Shown here: positions 1 through 7,992 of the stretch, piece after piece
How the letters are laid out: every line of letters begins with the position of its first letter
How positions within the stretch are numbered: position 1 is the first letter of the stretch
Source of the DNA: Betaproteobacteria bacterium
GTDB taxonomy: Bacteria > Pseudomonadota > Gammaproteobacteria > Burkholderiales > SG8-41
Assembly: GCA_023266235.1 (NCBI GenBank)
Contig: JAHFRL010000019.1
Span: 1-50,459, forward strand
Length of the DNA stretch: 50,459 bases
Reading direction: 5' to 3'
Translations under genes and position numbers: made by a program
Notes under the pieces: generated by a model
Databases searched by the model: none
Told to the model about the DNA's origin: nothing
What the model saw: only the letters and a program-made list of their open reading frames with translations

Positions 1-694
1 GACTGCCGCCGCCCGAGATCATTTCTGCGGCAACCACGACTTCCCACGTGATGCCCATGCCGACCGCCGAGCCGACCATGATCGACGGCAACGTGCCCGG
101 CAGGATGATGCGCCAGAAAATATCCCACTGACCCGATCCCATCGAGCGCGCGGCCTGGAAATAACGCACATCGATCGAACGCGCGCCGCCGACGACGTTG
201 ATGACGATGGTGAAGAAAGCGCCGAGGAAGGTGACGAAAGCGATCGAAAGTTCCTGCGTCGGCCAGAATATGATCGACGCAGGGACCCACGCCAGCGGCG
301 GTATCGGGCGCAGCACTTCGAACACCGGAAAACCGATGCCGAACGCGGCCCGGCTGACTGCCAGCAGCAAGCCAAACGGTATGCCTATGAGCATTGCCGC
401 GAAGAAACCCGACATGACGCGGAAAAAGCTCATGTACCAGCTCTGCCAGTAACCGGCATCGCCGATGATGCGCGCCCAAGTCACCAGTACCTCGGTCGGT
501 GCCGGCACCGCCCCGATCCACGGCAAATACACGGGCTTGAGTCCGAACGCAGTGAGCACGTTGCGCAGCCATTCAAAAGCTTCCCACTTGATCCAGACCT
601 TGGACAGCGAGCCGATTTCCCACAACGCGAGAAACACGAGGATCGAGATGGCGCCGCGCCAGTATACCGGGTTAACGAAAGGTTTTTTGCTCAT
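1..694 (-). CDS. ABC transporter permease, SsuC/TauC type (partial, C-terminus off the left edge)
   Basis: Inner-membrane permease of a sulfonate/nitrate/taurine-class importer. I translated the minus strand from the ATG at 694: about 231 residues are visible and the frame is still open at base 1. The N-terminus (MSKKPFVNPVYWRGAIS) leads into a hydrophobic helix. The motif FEVLRPIPPLAWVP is typical of this permease family, and AARSMGSG...ILPG is the EAA loop that docks on the ATPase. The ATPase gene ends at 704, 9 bp upstream, so the two are translated together. It lacks the N-terminal CNB domain carried by the other permease of the operon, suggesting a heterodimeric channel with one regulated half. 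The substrate cannot be read from sequence; sulfonates or aromatic acids fit the neighbouring oxygenase genes. Confidence 0.9.
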   Translation of the reverse strand, partial: MSKKPFVNPVYWRGAISILVFLALWEIGSLSKVWIKWEAFEWLRNVLTAFGLKPVYLPWIGAVPAPTEVLVTWARIIGDAGYWQSWYMSFFRVMSGFFAAMLIGIPFGLLLAVSRAAFGIGFPVFEVLRPIPPLAWVPASIIFWPTQELSIAFVTFLGAFFTIVINVVGGARSIDVRYFQAARSMGSGQWDIFWRIILPGTLPSIMVGSAVGMGITWEVVVAAEMISGGGS

Positions 695-703
695 GGCCGC
701 GGC

Positions 704-1564
704 TTAACCCTCTTTTTCGCCCGCGGCGAACGCTTTCAGAGCTTCCTCGTGTACCGCTTCATTGGTCTCCTCCATCAGTTCGCGGAAGCGTTTCGAGGTC
801 AGCACGCCGTAGTCGCGCGGGTGCGAAATGTCGACATCCAGGATTTTCTTTGGCTTGCATGGCCGGGTGGTCATGATCGCCACCTTGTGGCCGAGAAATA
901 TCGCCTCTTCCAGGTCGTGCGTGATGAAGAAGATCGTCACTTTATTTCTGTAGTAAATCTCGAGCAATGCCTCGTGCATCACCGACTTCGTCAGCGAGTC
1001 GAGCGCGCGATACGGTTCATCAAGCAGCAGCACTTTGGGGTCGTTCATCAGCGCGCGTACGATTTCAACGCGGCGCCGCATCCCGGAAGACACTTCGCCC
1101 GGAAAATTATGCTCGACGCCGGCGAGACCCGCGTCGGCCATCATGCCGAGCGCTTTTTCGGTTGCCTCCGCGTTGCTCATCTTGCCCTGCATGACCGGGC
1201 CGAAGGCGACGTTCTCGAGATTGGTCTTCCATGGGAACAGCGCGCCGTTCTGAAACACCACGATGCGGTCGGAACCCGGCTCGGCTTTCGGCTTCTCCGC
1301 GCTGCACAACACTTCACCGTCGAGCAGGATGCGGCCGGAGGTGATCTCGTGAAAGCCGGCGATCGCATTAAGCAGGGTGGTTTTGCCGCAACCCGACGGG
1401 CCGACGATCATGCAGATTTCACCCGCTTTGATCTCGAGCGAGCAGTGATCGACTGCCATCACCGCGGCGCCGTCGGGATCGTAGACCTTGACCACGTCAT
1501 CGATGGTGATCGCGCCGCGCATCGTTCTTGGCGTTGCCGCCGGTCGTTGCATCACGGCCGACAT
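704..1564 (-). CDS. ABC transporter ATP-binding protein, SsuB/TauB type
   Basis: Cytoplasmic ATPase energising the importer, 286 residues. Walker A is GPSGCGKT (about 55-62), the Q-loop glutamine is near 105, Walker B is VLLLDEP (about 178-184), and the switch His is in FITHD (about 216). The signature is unusual: VSSGMRRR replaces the usual LSGGMRQR, with Ser at the second glycine and Arg at the Gln; this could slow the ATPase but the fold is intact. I chose the ATG at 1564 because it shares one base with the TGA of the upstream permease (TGATG), a standard coupled arrangement; the frame stays open further upstream but there overlaps the permease. The C-terminal extension after about residue 220 is typical of the family. 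Confidence 0.93.
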   Translation of the reverse strand: MSAVMQRPAATPRTMRGAITIDDVVKVYDPDGAAVMAVDHCSLEIKAGEICMIVGPSGCGKTTLLNAIAGFHEITSGRILLDGEVLCSAEKPKAEPGSDRIVVFQNGALFPWKTNLENVAFGPVMQGKMSNAEATEKALGMMADAGLAGVEHNFPGEVSSGMRRRVEIVRALMNDPKVLLLDEPYRALDSLTKSVMHEALLEIYYRNKVTIFFITHDLEEAIFLGHKVAIMTTRPCKPKKILDVDISHPRDYGVLTSKRFRELMEETNEAVHEEALKAFAAGEKEG

Positions 1565-2907
1565 CACTGACCGCCAAGCGCGAGTTCGCGCGTGCGCCAT
1601 TGCATCAGGTGATCGCCGAGCATGCGCACCAGCGCGCTGGTGGTATAGCCGGCGAAACCGAGCGTGATCATGCCGATTACGATGGTTGGATAGCGCACCA
1701 TCACGTACGATGTGTTGATGACGTAGCCCAGCCCGTATTGGCCGGATACCATCTCGGCCGCAACCAGCGAAAACCACGACACGCCGACCGAAATCTGCAA
1801 GCCGGTGAAAATGAACGGCAGCGCGCCGGGGATGATTACGTGGCGGAACACCTGCGAGCGCTTGGCGCCCAGACAATAGGCGGCGCGCACGTAGGACTCT
1901 TCAATTGATTCCACGCCTAGCATGGTGTTGAGGGCGGTCGCGAAAAACGACGCCAGAAACGTGAGGTAAATCACCGCCGATTCAGTGGCGATGAACATCA
2001 CGATCGCCAGCGGCACCCACGCCAGAACCGGGATCGGTCGCAGCAGCTCGAATACCGGAAACACGTATTCCTTGAATTTTTTCGACCAGCCCAGGAACAA
2101 CCCGAATGGCACGCCGAGCACAGTGGCAATAAAAAACGCCCGTGCCACCCGCCAGATGCTGACCCAGATATGCGTGTAGTACTCCTCCGTGTAAATCGAC
2201 AGCCCGTAGCTCGGATTGGGGCTCAACCACTCTTTGACTACCGCGGTGATTCCGGGCATCTCGCGAAAGCGCGGCAGCTTCCAGACTTCGACCGCGAGAT
2301 ACCAGAAACCGAGAAACAACACGAAGCCGATCAACATCAGATACGGCCGCGGGCTCTTGATCCATTGCAGGAAGCGATACAGCGTCAGATTCATGCCCTG
2401 GATATCGCCGGCATGCATGCGGCGGTGGATCTGACGCAACTGCGCGATCAGATCCGGCACGGTGTAATCGCGCGTGATCATGGTGGCGAACCGGCTCATG
2501 ACCACATCGCCGGTGTCCGGATCCGATTCGAGAATGCGCAGCAGCTCGTCGGCGTTGATGCGGATGATCTCGGTCGCATCCTGGCACACCGCTTTCGCGA
2601 GGCGGTGCGGATACTTTTCGAGCAGCGCGGCCCAGCCGAACACGTCACCGGCGCCGAGGATCTTGACCGGTCGGCGCGCCTGTGCGCCCGGCTCCAGCGC
2701 GTGCTCAACCGTGCCCGAGATGATGATGTAGATGTCGTCGGCTGTGTCGCCGACGTCGTAAATCAACGCGCCCTGGTCGTACGCCACACGCCTGCCGAGC
2801 GCGGCAATCCTGCGCAGCAATCCGTCCCCTACCACCTGGAACGGCATGGTCTGCTTCAGGATTGCGACCATTTGCTCGGTCAAGACCCGATGTTCGGTTG
2901 GTTCCAT
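1564..2907 (-). CDS. ABC permease with an N-terminal cyclic-nucleotide-binding-type domain
   Basis: A 447-residue fusion. Residues about 30-145 form a CRP-like beta-barrel: YDQGALIYDVGD, then the ligand cassette GDVFGWAALLEKYPHRLA at about 87-104. Residues about 185-430 form an SsuC/TauC-class permease with hydrophobic helices near 190-206, 256-273, 295-320 and 404-424, FELLRPIPVLAWVP, and an EAA loop at about 336-364 (AAYCLGAKRSQ...IIPGALP). In the cassette, Trp92 occupies the position of the Glu that binds the ribose in CRP, while Arg102 fits the phosphate-binding Arg, so the ligand may not be cAMP. The start is uncertain: the ATG at 2907 has no good Shine-Dalgarno sequence, and a TTG at 2964 would add 19 residues. 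The domain is cytoplasmic by topology and could gate transport directly. It sits between the binding protein and the ATPase genes. Confidence 0.9.
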   Translation of the reverse strand: MEPTEHRVLTEQMVAILKQTMPFQVVGDGLLRRIAALGRRVAYDQGALIYDVGDTADDIYIIISGTVEHALEPGAQARRPVKILGAGDVFGWAALLEKYPHRLAKAVCQDATEIIRINADELLRILESDPDTGDVVMSRFATMITRDYTVPDLIAQLRQIHRRMHAGDIQGMNLTLYRFLQWIKSPRPYLMLIGFVLFLGFWYLAVEVWKLPRFREMPGITAVVKEWLSPNPSYGLSIYTEEYYTHIWVSIWRVARAFFIATVLGVPFGLFLGWSKKFKEYVFPVFELLRPIPVLAWVPLAIVMFIATESAVIYLTFLASFFATALNTMLGVESIEESYVRAAYCLGAKRSQVFRHVIIPGALPFIFTGLQISVGVSWFSLVAAEMVSGQYGLGYVINTSYVMVRYPTIVIGMITLGFAGYTTSALVRMLGDHLMQWRTRELALGGQ

Positions 2908-2979
2908 TATCTGTTCGCGCAGATTCGGCCCTGCACGCAAAGAGATGTCATAGCGCGAACTCAAATGTCGGTGGGCATG

Positions 2980-3004
2980 CCGGGAGCGCGGACTCCGCTC
3001 CCGG
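2980..3004 (-). terminator. Intercistronic hairpin after the binding-protein gene
   Basis: Perfect inverted repeat CCGGGAGCG / CGCTCCCGG (9 bp arms, 7-nt loop) between the binding-protein stop (3061) and the CNB-permease start (2907). There is no T-tract, so it is more likely a partial attenuator or an mRNA-stabilising or processing hairpin. That would let the binding protein be made in excess over the membrane components, as in many import operons. Confidence 0.6.
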
Positions 3005-3031
3005 CTACTCCCTCAGCCGACAGACAATACC

Positions 3032-3046
3032 GGCACGCAGCGTGCC
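3032..3046. repeat. Short inverted repeat in the binding protein-permease spacer
   Basis: GGCACGC-A-GCGTGCC, 7-bp arms around a single base, 14 bp beyond the binding-protein stop codon. It is a second self-complementary element in the same spacer as the hairpin at 2980-3004. The one-base loop means it would act as a DNA palindrome or pair only with a re-opened stem. Function unknown. Confidence 0.4.
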
Positions 3047-3060
3047 AGCCTAAGCCGCTG

Positions 3061-4191
3061 TTATCTTGGTCCGGTATAAGCGGAATCCGGCAGCTGTTTG
3101 ATCTCGCCGAGCGGCGCCTTCACGCCGCGCTCCTTGAGGACCGCTTGCGTGAATTCCGGCATCACCGCCTCGGGGCGGACCTGGGGCGTATTGATGCTCT
3201 TGATCTCGTGCAGGAACGTAGCAGCGCGCTTGATCAGCTCCATCGCCTCGGGCGTAAACGTGAACGGCAGGATGATGCGCGTCGGCGTGCCGCCCCCCTC
3301 CTTCGGATAAGTGCCGTAAGCCGACATCCAGAGTGCGCGTTCTGAAAAGCCGGTGGTCTGCTCCTTCGCCATCTTGGTGATTTCCATCGCGTTCTTCGGA
3401 TCGAGGTAATATTGCTGAGCGTCGAGCTCTGCGTTGAGCCACGCTTTCACGACATCGGGGCGCTGCTTGATCAGGTCGGCGCGCATGCCCAGAAACCCGG
3501 CATCGTTTTCGCTCACCGAAAAACCGGTTGCAACTTTACGCGCCAACCCCTCCAGGATCAGGCGTGAGGTCGTCGGCTCCCACATCACCGCCGCGTCGAG
3601 CTTACCGGCGCGGAAGTTGCTCGTGATGACCTCGATGTTCTGGTTCAGATACGCCGACGGCTGGATGCCCGCGCGCTTGAATACCGCCTGCGCGAAGCGG
3701 TCAGTGCAACTCCCCTTCGGCACCGCCACCGTCTTGCCGTTCAACCATTTGATCGCTTCCTGATCGTTGGCGAATTTCGGTGCGTCAGTGCGAACCAGAA
3801 ACGCATTGCATTGGTCCCAGCCCATGCCGACTACCGCAACCAGACGAATATCAGCGACATCCTGCTTGGTGGTCGACACGATGCCCGGCATGTCACCGTA
3901 GTAGCCGATATGCTGCTTTCCGGCGAGCAGGTTGTTGACGATGATCGCACCCTGCAAACCGATCTGGAACTCAACTGTCGATCCCTTCGGCAGATATTTC
4001 TCGTAGAATTTTTTGCTGCGCATTATCACGCCCGACCACGACTCGGTGTAGTACGGTTGGTAGCCGACGACCAGCTTGACCGGCTCCCCGGGCTTGCCGA
4101 AATCGATCTCGGCGGCCTGCGCAAGCCCCGTAAGCAGCGCCGTTGTGACGACCGCTGCCAGCAACTGCAAGTAGCGTTTCATTGTGTTCAT
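3061..4191 (-). CDS. Periplasmic substrate-binding protein, NMT1/TauA/SsuA family
   Basis: Soluble receptor delivering substrate to the importer, 376 residues. Residues 1-26 are a signal peptide (MNTMKRY, hydrophobic core, cleavage expected after AQA). The mature part has the family features VVGYQPYYTES, a GYYGDMPGIV segment, the AVPKGSCTDR hinge region and AAVMWEPTTSRLI. The ATG at 4191 is supported by a strong GGAGGGA Shine-Dalgarno a few bases upstream. It follows the Rieske-CNB gene by 100 bp; that spacer holds a 10-bp palindrome TTGCCGGCAA (4219-4228) and an AT-rich CATAAT-like patch, so an internal promoter is possible but unproven. Relatives bind sulfonates, taurine, nitrate or aromatic acids; sequence alone does not decide. 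Confidence 0.9.
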   Translation of the reverse strand: MNTMKRYLQLLAAVVTTALLTGLAQAAEIDFGKPGEPVKLVVGYQPYYTESWSGVIMRSKKFYEKYLPKGSTVEFQIGLQGAIIVNNLLAGKQHIGYYGDMPGIVSTTKQDVADIRLVAVVGMGWDQCNAFLVRTDAPKFANDQEAIKWLNGKTVAVPKGSCTDRFAQAVFKRAGIQPSAYLNQNIEVITSNFRAGKLDAAVMWEPTTSRLILEGLARKVATGFSVSENDAGFLGMRADLIKQRPDVVKAWLNAELDAQQYYLDPKNAMEITKMAKEQTTGFSERALWMSAYGTYPKEGGGTPTRIILPFTFTPEAMELIKRAATFLHEIKSINTPQVRPEAVMPEFTQAVLKERGVKAPLGEIKQLPDSAYTGPR

Positions 4192-4291
4192 GACTCCCTC
4201 CTTTGTGGTTAACGAGATTTGCCGGCAAGTTGTTATTATGCTGCAAACACCGGTGCCTATTGGTTACGATTTTATTTGCCTGTAATTCCTC

Positions 4292-5020
4292 TTACTTCGA
4301 CCCTGAAGACGCCAGATAGCGCGCAATCAGCGATGACAGCCGGCGCATCACCACGTAGCCCGACGCCGGGTCTTTTTCAAGCACCTGCAGCGCCTGTTTA
4401 CCGTTTATTCTCAACAGCCGGGACTGCTCGAGGCAGGTCGCCCGGGCGATGCGCTGCGGCTGGTTTTCGAGCAGCGCCGCCCAGCCGAATACTTCGCCTT
4501 TACGCAGCATGAAGCCGGCCGGGCTCAGGCGCTCGTCGCGCCCGATCAGGAATTCGACCCGTCCCGACTCGAGCACGAAAAAATCGTCCGCCGGATCGCC
4601 GAAGTTGTAGAGCGCGTTGCCGGCGCCGTATTCCTCTTTTTTCGCCAGTGCCGTAATGGCGGCCAGTGTCTGGTCCGAAATCCCCGCGAACAGCGCGGCC
4701 GCGTTGAGCGCGCCCTGCGCCACGACGTAGATCGAGTCACCGTCGACCTGCACCGGGAAGCTTTCAAGCGACGCTTCCGCGAGCCCGATGGCGGCGCCGG
4801 TGCGGATATCCCATTGCCACAGGTGTTGATGGCAGGTCAATATGGCGCCATCGTACAACCCTTCGCACAGCGGCACGTCCTGATGCGGACAAACCGCCTG
4901 GTAAGCAAAATACGCATCACCCGCGTTGGCAACCAACAGCTTCAATCCCCCTTCTGCTTCGCATTCCACCATGCCGTTCGCCGGCACCTGGCTGCGCGAG
5001 CATACGAATTTCTTATTCAT
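4292..5020 (-). CDS. Rieske [2Fe-2S] ferredoxin fused to a CNB-type domain
   Basis: A 242-residue two-domain protein. Residues 1-103 are a Rieske ferredoxin of ring-hydroxylating systems, with cluster ligands Cys44-Pro-His46 and Cys63-x2-His66 (CHQHLWQWD). Residues about 108-238 are a CRP-like effector domain with GEVFGWAALLENQPQRIA (175-192). Like the permease in this operon it has Trp (180) at the ribose-Glu position and keeps an Arg (190). No helix-turn-helix follows, so it is not a transcription factor. The expected job is to carry electrons from the neighbouring reductase to the oxygenase alpha subunit, with the CNB domain possibly controlling interaction or redox state. The start ATG lies 6 bp after the reductase stop. 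Rieske ferredoxins of this class are normally about 100-110 residues, so the second half is an addition. Confidence 0.92.
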   Translation of the reverse strand: MNKKFVCSRSQVPANGMVECEAEGGLKLLVANAGDAYFAYQAVCPHQDVPLCEGLYDGAILTCHQHLWQWDIRTGAAIGLAEASLESFPVQVDGDSIYVVAQGALNAAALFAGISDQTLAAITALAKKEEYGAGNALYNFGDPADDFFVLESGRVEFLIGRDERLSPAGFMLRKGEVFGWAALLENQPQRIARATCLEQSRLLRINGKQALQVLEKDPASGYVVMRRLSSLIARYLASSGSK

Positions 5021-5026
5021 TCCCGG

Positions 5027-6067
5027 TCAACTGAACTTGTCGTAGCGGATATTATCCGCAGTCAGCCTGGCCTGCAGCAACAACATGCGGATGGCGCCGT
5101 CGACCGCGGGCGGCGGCCCGGCCAGGTAGGCGCGCACGTTCTGGTATTTGCCCTGCATGTGCCGGCCCGCAACTTCGTGCACCAGCCCTGTGTCGAATTT
5201 GAGCGCGGGATGCGTTTGCGCCGCGCGGTCAGGCACGTCTTCGTCCGACAACGCCACAGTTACCTGCAGTTTGCCCGGAAATTCACGAACCAGTTGCGCC
5301 AGTTCATCGAGACAAAAAGTATCGCGGTAAGTGCGTACGCCGAAAAACACGTAGCCGCTGTACTGGTCAAAATAGTGTTCCTGGCCGGCACGCGACAGGA
5401 TGGCCAGCATGCCTGCGATGCCGCTGCCGCCCGCGATGCACAGGATGTTCCTGCCGAGATTGGGGAAAAAGGTCGCCGCGCCGAGCGGGCCGAATAATTC
5501 AACCTGCTGCCCGCCGATGCCGCCTTTGAACAGCCATTCCGAAGCGCCGCCGCCGGGTTTTTTCTTGACCACGAAATCGAGCCGTCGCGCGGCGCGCTCG
5601 AAATTGACCATCGAATAGCCGCGGAATCCCGGCACTCCGGGCATCTGCATTACCACGAACTGGCCGGCATCGAAATCGAGCGGCCTGTCGAGTTCAACCG
5701 AAAAGCTGATCACGTCGTGCGTCAGCATTTTCGGGCCTTGCACTGTGCCGCGGCCAAACGCAGGCGTGCACGCGCCAGGGTCCATGTGGTAGACAAAGTT
5801 CGCGACCTCGACCGCGCAGTCGCTCTTGGCGACGCATTGGCACATCAGGAACTCGCCAGGCTGCTTCAGATACTTGCGTCCCGCAGCCGCGGGCCACAGA
5901 TCGTCTATTTCGCCCGACACCAGCCGCGCCTTGCAGGTGCCGCAGGTACCGCTGCCGCACTCGTACGGCAGGTGTACGCCCTGCGCCAACCCGGCGTAGA
6001 GGATGCGCGCACCCGGATCCGCCTCAAACTGATAGGCGCGGTTGCGCGCGTTGAGCTGAACGCGCAT
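5027..6067 (-). CDS. Oxygenase reductase: [2Fe-2S] ferredoxin + FAD + NAD(P) domains
   Basis: A 346-residue electron-transfer flavoprotein of the BenC/phenol-hydroxylase-reductase type. The N-terminal plant-type ferredoxin has CGSGTCGTC and a fourth Cys in CQC (about residues 37-78). The FAD domain carries RGYSM. The NAD(P)-binding part begins at CIAGGSGIAGM, and the C-terminal part contains AGPPPAVD where many relatives have a Cys-Gly-Pro-Pro motif. It should oxidise NAD(P)H and feed electrons to the Rieske ferredoxin or directly to the oxygenase. It sits between the beta-subunit gene (12 bp upstream) and the Rieske-CNB gene (6 bp downstream). Having both a ferredoxin-containing reductase and a separate Rieske ferredoxin gives the longer (three-component) electron chain. 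Confidence 0.92.
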   Translation of the reverse strand: MRVQLNARNRAYQFEADPGARILYAGLAQGVHLPYECGSGTCGTCKARLVSGEIDDLWPAAAGRKYLKQPGEFLMCQCVAKSDCAVEVANFVYHMDPGACTPAFGRGTVQGPKMLTHDVISFSVELDRPLDFDAGQFVVMQMPGVPGFRGYSMVNFERAARRLDFVVKKKPGGGASEWLFKGGIGGQQVELFGPLGAATFFPNLGRNILCIAGGSGIAGMLAILSRAGQEHYFDQYSGYVFFGVRTYRDTFCLDELAQLVREFPGKLQVTVALSDEDVPDRAAQTHPALKFDTGLVHEVAGRHMQGKYQNVRAYLAGPPPAVDGAIRMLLLQARLTADNIRYDKFS

Positions 6068-6079
6068 CAGGGACGCCGC

Positions 6080-6544
6080 TTAGAACGGGATGTGGTGGCC
6101 GATACCGAACCGGCGGGTATCGAGCTTGACCACGCGCTTGAGCAGCTTGGGCTGGCCACCGTCGAGCTTGACGCTGTCGAGATAGCGCCCTACCGCAAAC
6201 AACTCGGTCGCGCCGCCATCAAGCGCTGTCCTGAACACTTGCAACGCGGACACCACACTTGCCTGTTGCTTCATCGCGTCGATAGCGACGGTGTAGACCG
6301 TCGCATGCCGCGTCAGCGGCGAATGATCGCTGTTATGACGCGGCAGATTGGTAAACAGCGTCTGCATGCCCGCTTTGTCATAATCGAGCCAGATCATGTC
6401 CTTGCGGATTTCCGGGCTGTGGGCAGTGATGGTGTACTGAAATGCGCCGTCGCACAGATCGAGATAGTCCTTGAAGTTCTTCTCGTCCAGCGTCAGGCAT
6501 GAGCGGTACACCAGTTCTTCAATCGCCGTTCTGTCGGGTTGCAT
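6080..6544 (-). CDS. Ring-hydroxylating oxygenase, beta (small) subunit, copy 1
   Basis: A 154-residue NTF2/SnoaL-like small subunit that supports the alpha-subunit trimer structurally. The segment IEELVYRSCLTLDEKNF...YLDLCDGAF is typical of the N-terminal helix and cone fold, and LTRHATVYTV and VSALQVFRT match the core strands. I chose the ATG at 6544, which follows an AGGGGAAA Shine-Dalgarno; the open frame continues upstream into the alpha-subunit gene and is not needed. It lies 67 bp after the alpha stop and 12 bp before the reductase start. The paralogue at 11171-11647 shares most of its length (e.g. the C-terminal ending GYHIPF versus GHHIPF). Confidence 0.92.
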   Translation of the reverse strand: MQPDRTAIEELVYRSCLTLDEKNFKDYLDLCDGAFQYTITAHSPEIRKDMIWLDYDKAGMQTLFTNLPRHNSDHSPLTRHATVYTVAIDAMKQQASVVSALQVFRTALDGGATELFAVGRYLDSVKLDGGQPKLLKRVVKLDTRRFGIGHHIPF

Positions 6545-6611
6545 GGATATTTTCCCCTGCTGATCGCTGCGGTTGTCGCCGGCCGGCGTCAACCGCGATG
6601 TTGCCTTTGTC

Positions 6612-7820
6612 TCAGGCCGCCGCCGTGGCCTTTCGCTCGCCGTATGGATCGCTGGCTTTGCGTCCCATGCGCCGGCTCCATTCAGCGTAAAAATGCCGCA
6701 TGCCGCCTTCGTCATGGATGGTCATGTTTTCCTCGCGGCCGTGCATGACCCAGGTCGGCTCGCCGCCCGGGTGCATCGCCTTGCCCTGGCCGTGCACGCC
6801 GAGCAGGTCCTCGTGCAGGTTGCGGCCGAACGGTCCCCAGATCGTGTTGTGATCGCGGATGCGCTCGGTGCGTTGTTCCGGCGTGTCGCTTTTGAGCCCG
6901 AGTCCGCGGAACTCGATGATCAGCTTGTCCGGGCCGAGCGGAATCGAGGTGTCCATGCGCAAGACCGAAGTACGCAGGTTGTAGGTCATGCCGGGAAAAA
7001 TGTCGATCAGGATCCAGCCGCCCGGCGCGAGCCCGGGCCAGCCGACGCCGCGCTCCGTGCTGCCCTCGTAGGCATCGTACTTGATCTGCATCGAGCCGAC
7101 CGAGGCATGTCCATTCGGATAGCCGGTATATTTGCGGTCGAAGTAGCCGGGCTGCAGCATGCCGGTGACGCGGTTAAAGTAATGCATGTAGTCGTGGTAG
7201 AACTCGCTGTTGGTGTCATGCCACAGCTTGTAATTGGTATCGACGATCGCCTTGTGATAGTGGAACACTTCGAGCGGCATCGTCATGTGCTCTTCCAGCA
7301 TATTGAGCGCATCTCCGATGTATTCCTTGAGCGTGCACGCGCTGTCGTCGATGTTGACCCACACGAAGCCGCCAAAGCCGACCTCTGCGCGCACCTCGCG
7401 CAGCCCGGTATCGGCCTTGCAGAAGCGTTTCTGGAAACCCTGCTCCTCGCGCGTGATGTCGACGCAATTGCCTTTGGTGTCGAACGACCAGGCGTGGAAA
7501 ATGCAGGTGATGCGCTTGGCATTGCCGACCGGGTCGTAGAGCAGCGCATTGCCGCGGTGCGGGCAGACGTTATAGAAGCTGCGCACTTTCATGTCTTCGC
7601 CGCGCACGACGATCAGCGGTGTGCCGCCGGGATGGTAGAACGTGCGGTAGTCGAAGGCGCCGGGGAGTTCCGATTCGTGGCAGGCGATGATCCAGCACTT
7701 GTTGAAGATTCTCTGCTGCTCATCGCGGAAAATCGCGTCGTCGATGTAGATGCGCGAATCGACGAAATGCGATTCGGGAAACTTGGGCTTCTGCAGCCAC
7801 TGCGCCGCGTTGCGGGACAT
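6612..7820 (-). CDS. Ring-hydroxylating oxygenase, alpha (large) subunit, copy 1
   Basis: Catalytic Rieske non-haem iron oxygenase subunit, 402 residues. Rieske ligands are Cys86-Pro-His88 and Cys106-x2-His109 (CIFHAW). The mononuclear iron site is in NSEFYHDYMH (204-213): His209 and His213, with Glu206 where most dioxygenases have the bridging Asp, and only three residues between the histidines instead of the usual four. Asp338 (NLHEDLL) is the likely third ligand. A perfect AGGAGGTG Shine-Dalgarno fixes the start at the ATG at 7820; an in-frame GTG at 7829 lies within that site and is rejected. First gene of the operon with beta subunit, reductase, Rieske-CNB and ABC importer. The substrate is unknown; an aromatic acid or sulfonate is plausible. 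Confidence 0.93.
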   Translation of the reverse strand: MSRNAAQWLQKPKFPESHFVDSRIYIDDAIFRDEQQRIFNKCWIIACHESELPGAFDYRTFYHPGGTPLIVVRGEDMKVRSFYNVCPHRGNALLYDPVGNAKRITCIFHAWSFDTKGNCVDITREEQGFQKRFCKADTGLREVRAEVGFGGFVWVNIDDSACTLKEYIGDALNMLEEHMTMPLEVFHYHKAIVDTNYKLWHDTNSEFYHDYMHYFNRVTGMLQPGYFDRKYTGYPNGHASVGSMQIKYDAYEGSTERGVGWPGLAPGGWILIDIFPGMTYNLRTSVLRMDTSIPLGPDKLIIEFRGLGLKSDTPEQRTERIRDHNTIWGPFGRNLHEDLLGVHGQGKAMHPGGEPTWVMHGREENMTIHDEGGMRHFYAEWSRRMGRKASDPYGERKATAAA

Positions 7821-7900
7821 GTTGAGCACCTCCTGGTTTTGAGAATGTGCCCGCTCGGATACGCAAGCGGACAGTTCTATTTGCCCCCGATACCGGCATC

Positions 7901-7929
7901 GTTCGCCCGGGGGGTAGCGAAGGGCGAAC
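7901..7929 (-). terminator. Inverted repeat downstream of sodC
   Basis: GTTCGCCC (7901-7908) and GGGCGAAC (7922-7929) form a perfect 8-bp stem with a 13-nt loop in the 172-bp spacer between the sodC stop and the oxygenase start at 7820. No T-tract follows, so terminator activity is uncertain. It is the only structured element I see in this spacer, which must also hold the promoter for the oxygenase operon; I could not identify that promoter convincingly. Confidence 0.45.
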
Positions 7930-7992
7930 GGTCGCTCATGGTTCGCTGCCTATGAACGACCTGTCATTGAACTACTACCCATTGCGCGCGGA

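Noticed and set aside
2908..2964. TTG start at 2964 for the CNB-permease
   Set aside because: No Shine-Dalgarno and the 19 added residues lack conservation with CNB N-termini; kept only as an alternative to the ATG at 2907.
7821..7829. GTG at 7829 as start of oxygenase alpha copy 1
   Set aside because: The GTG is part of the AGGAGGTG ribosome site itself, and the paralogue begins at the equivalent of the ATG at 7820.
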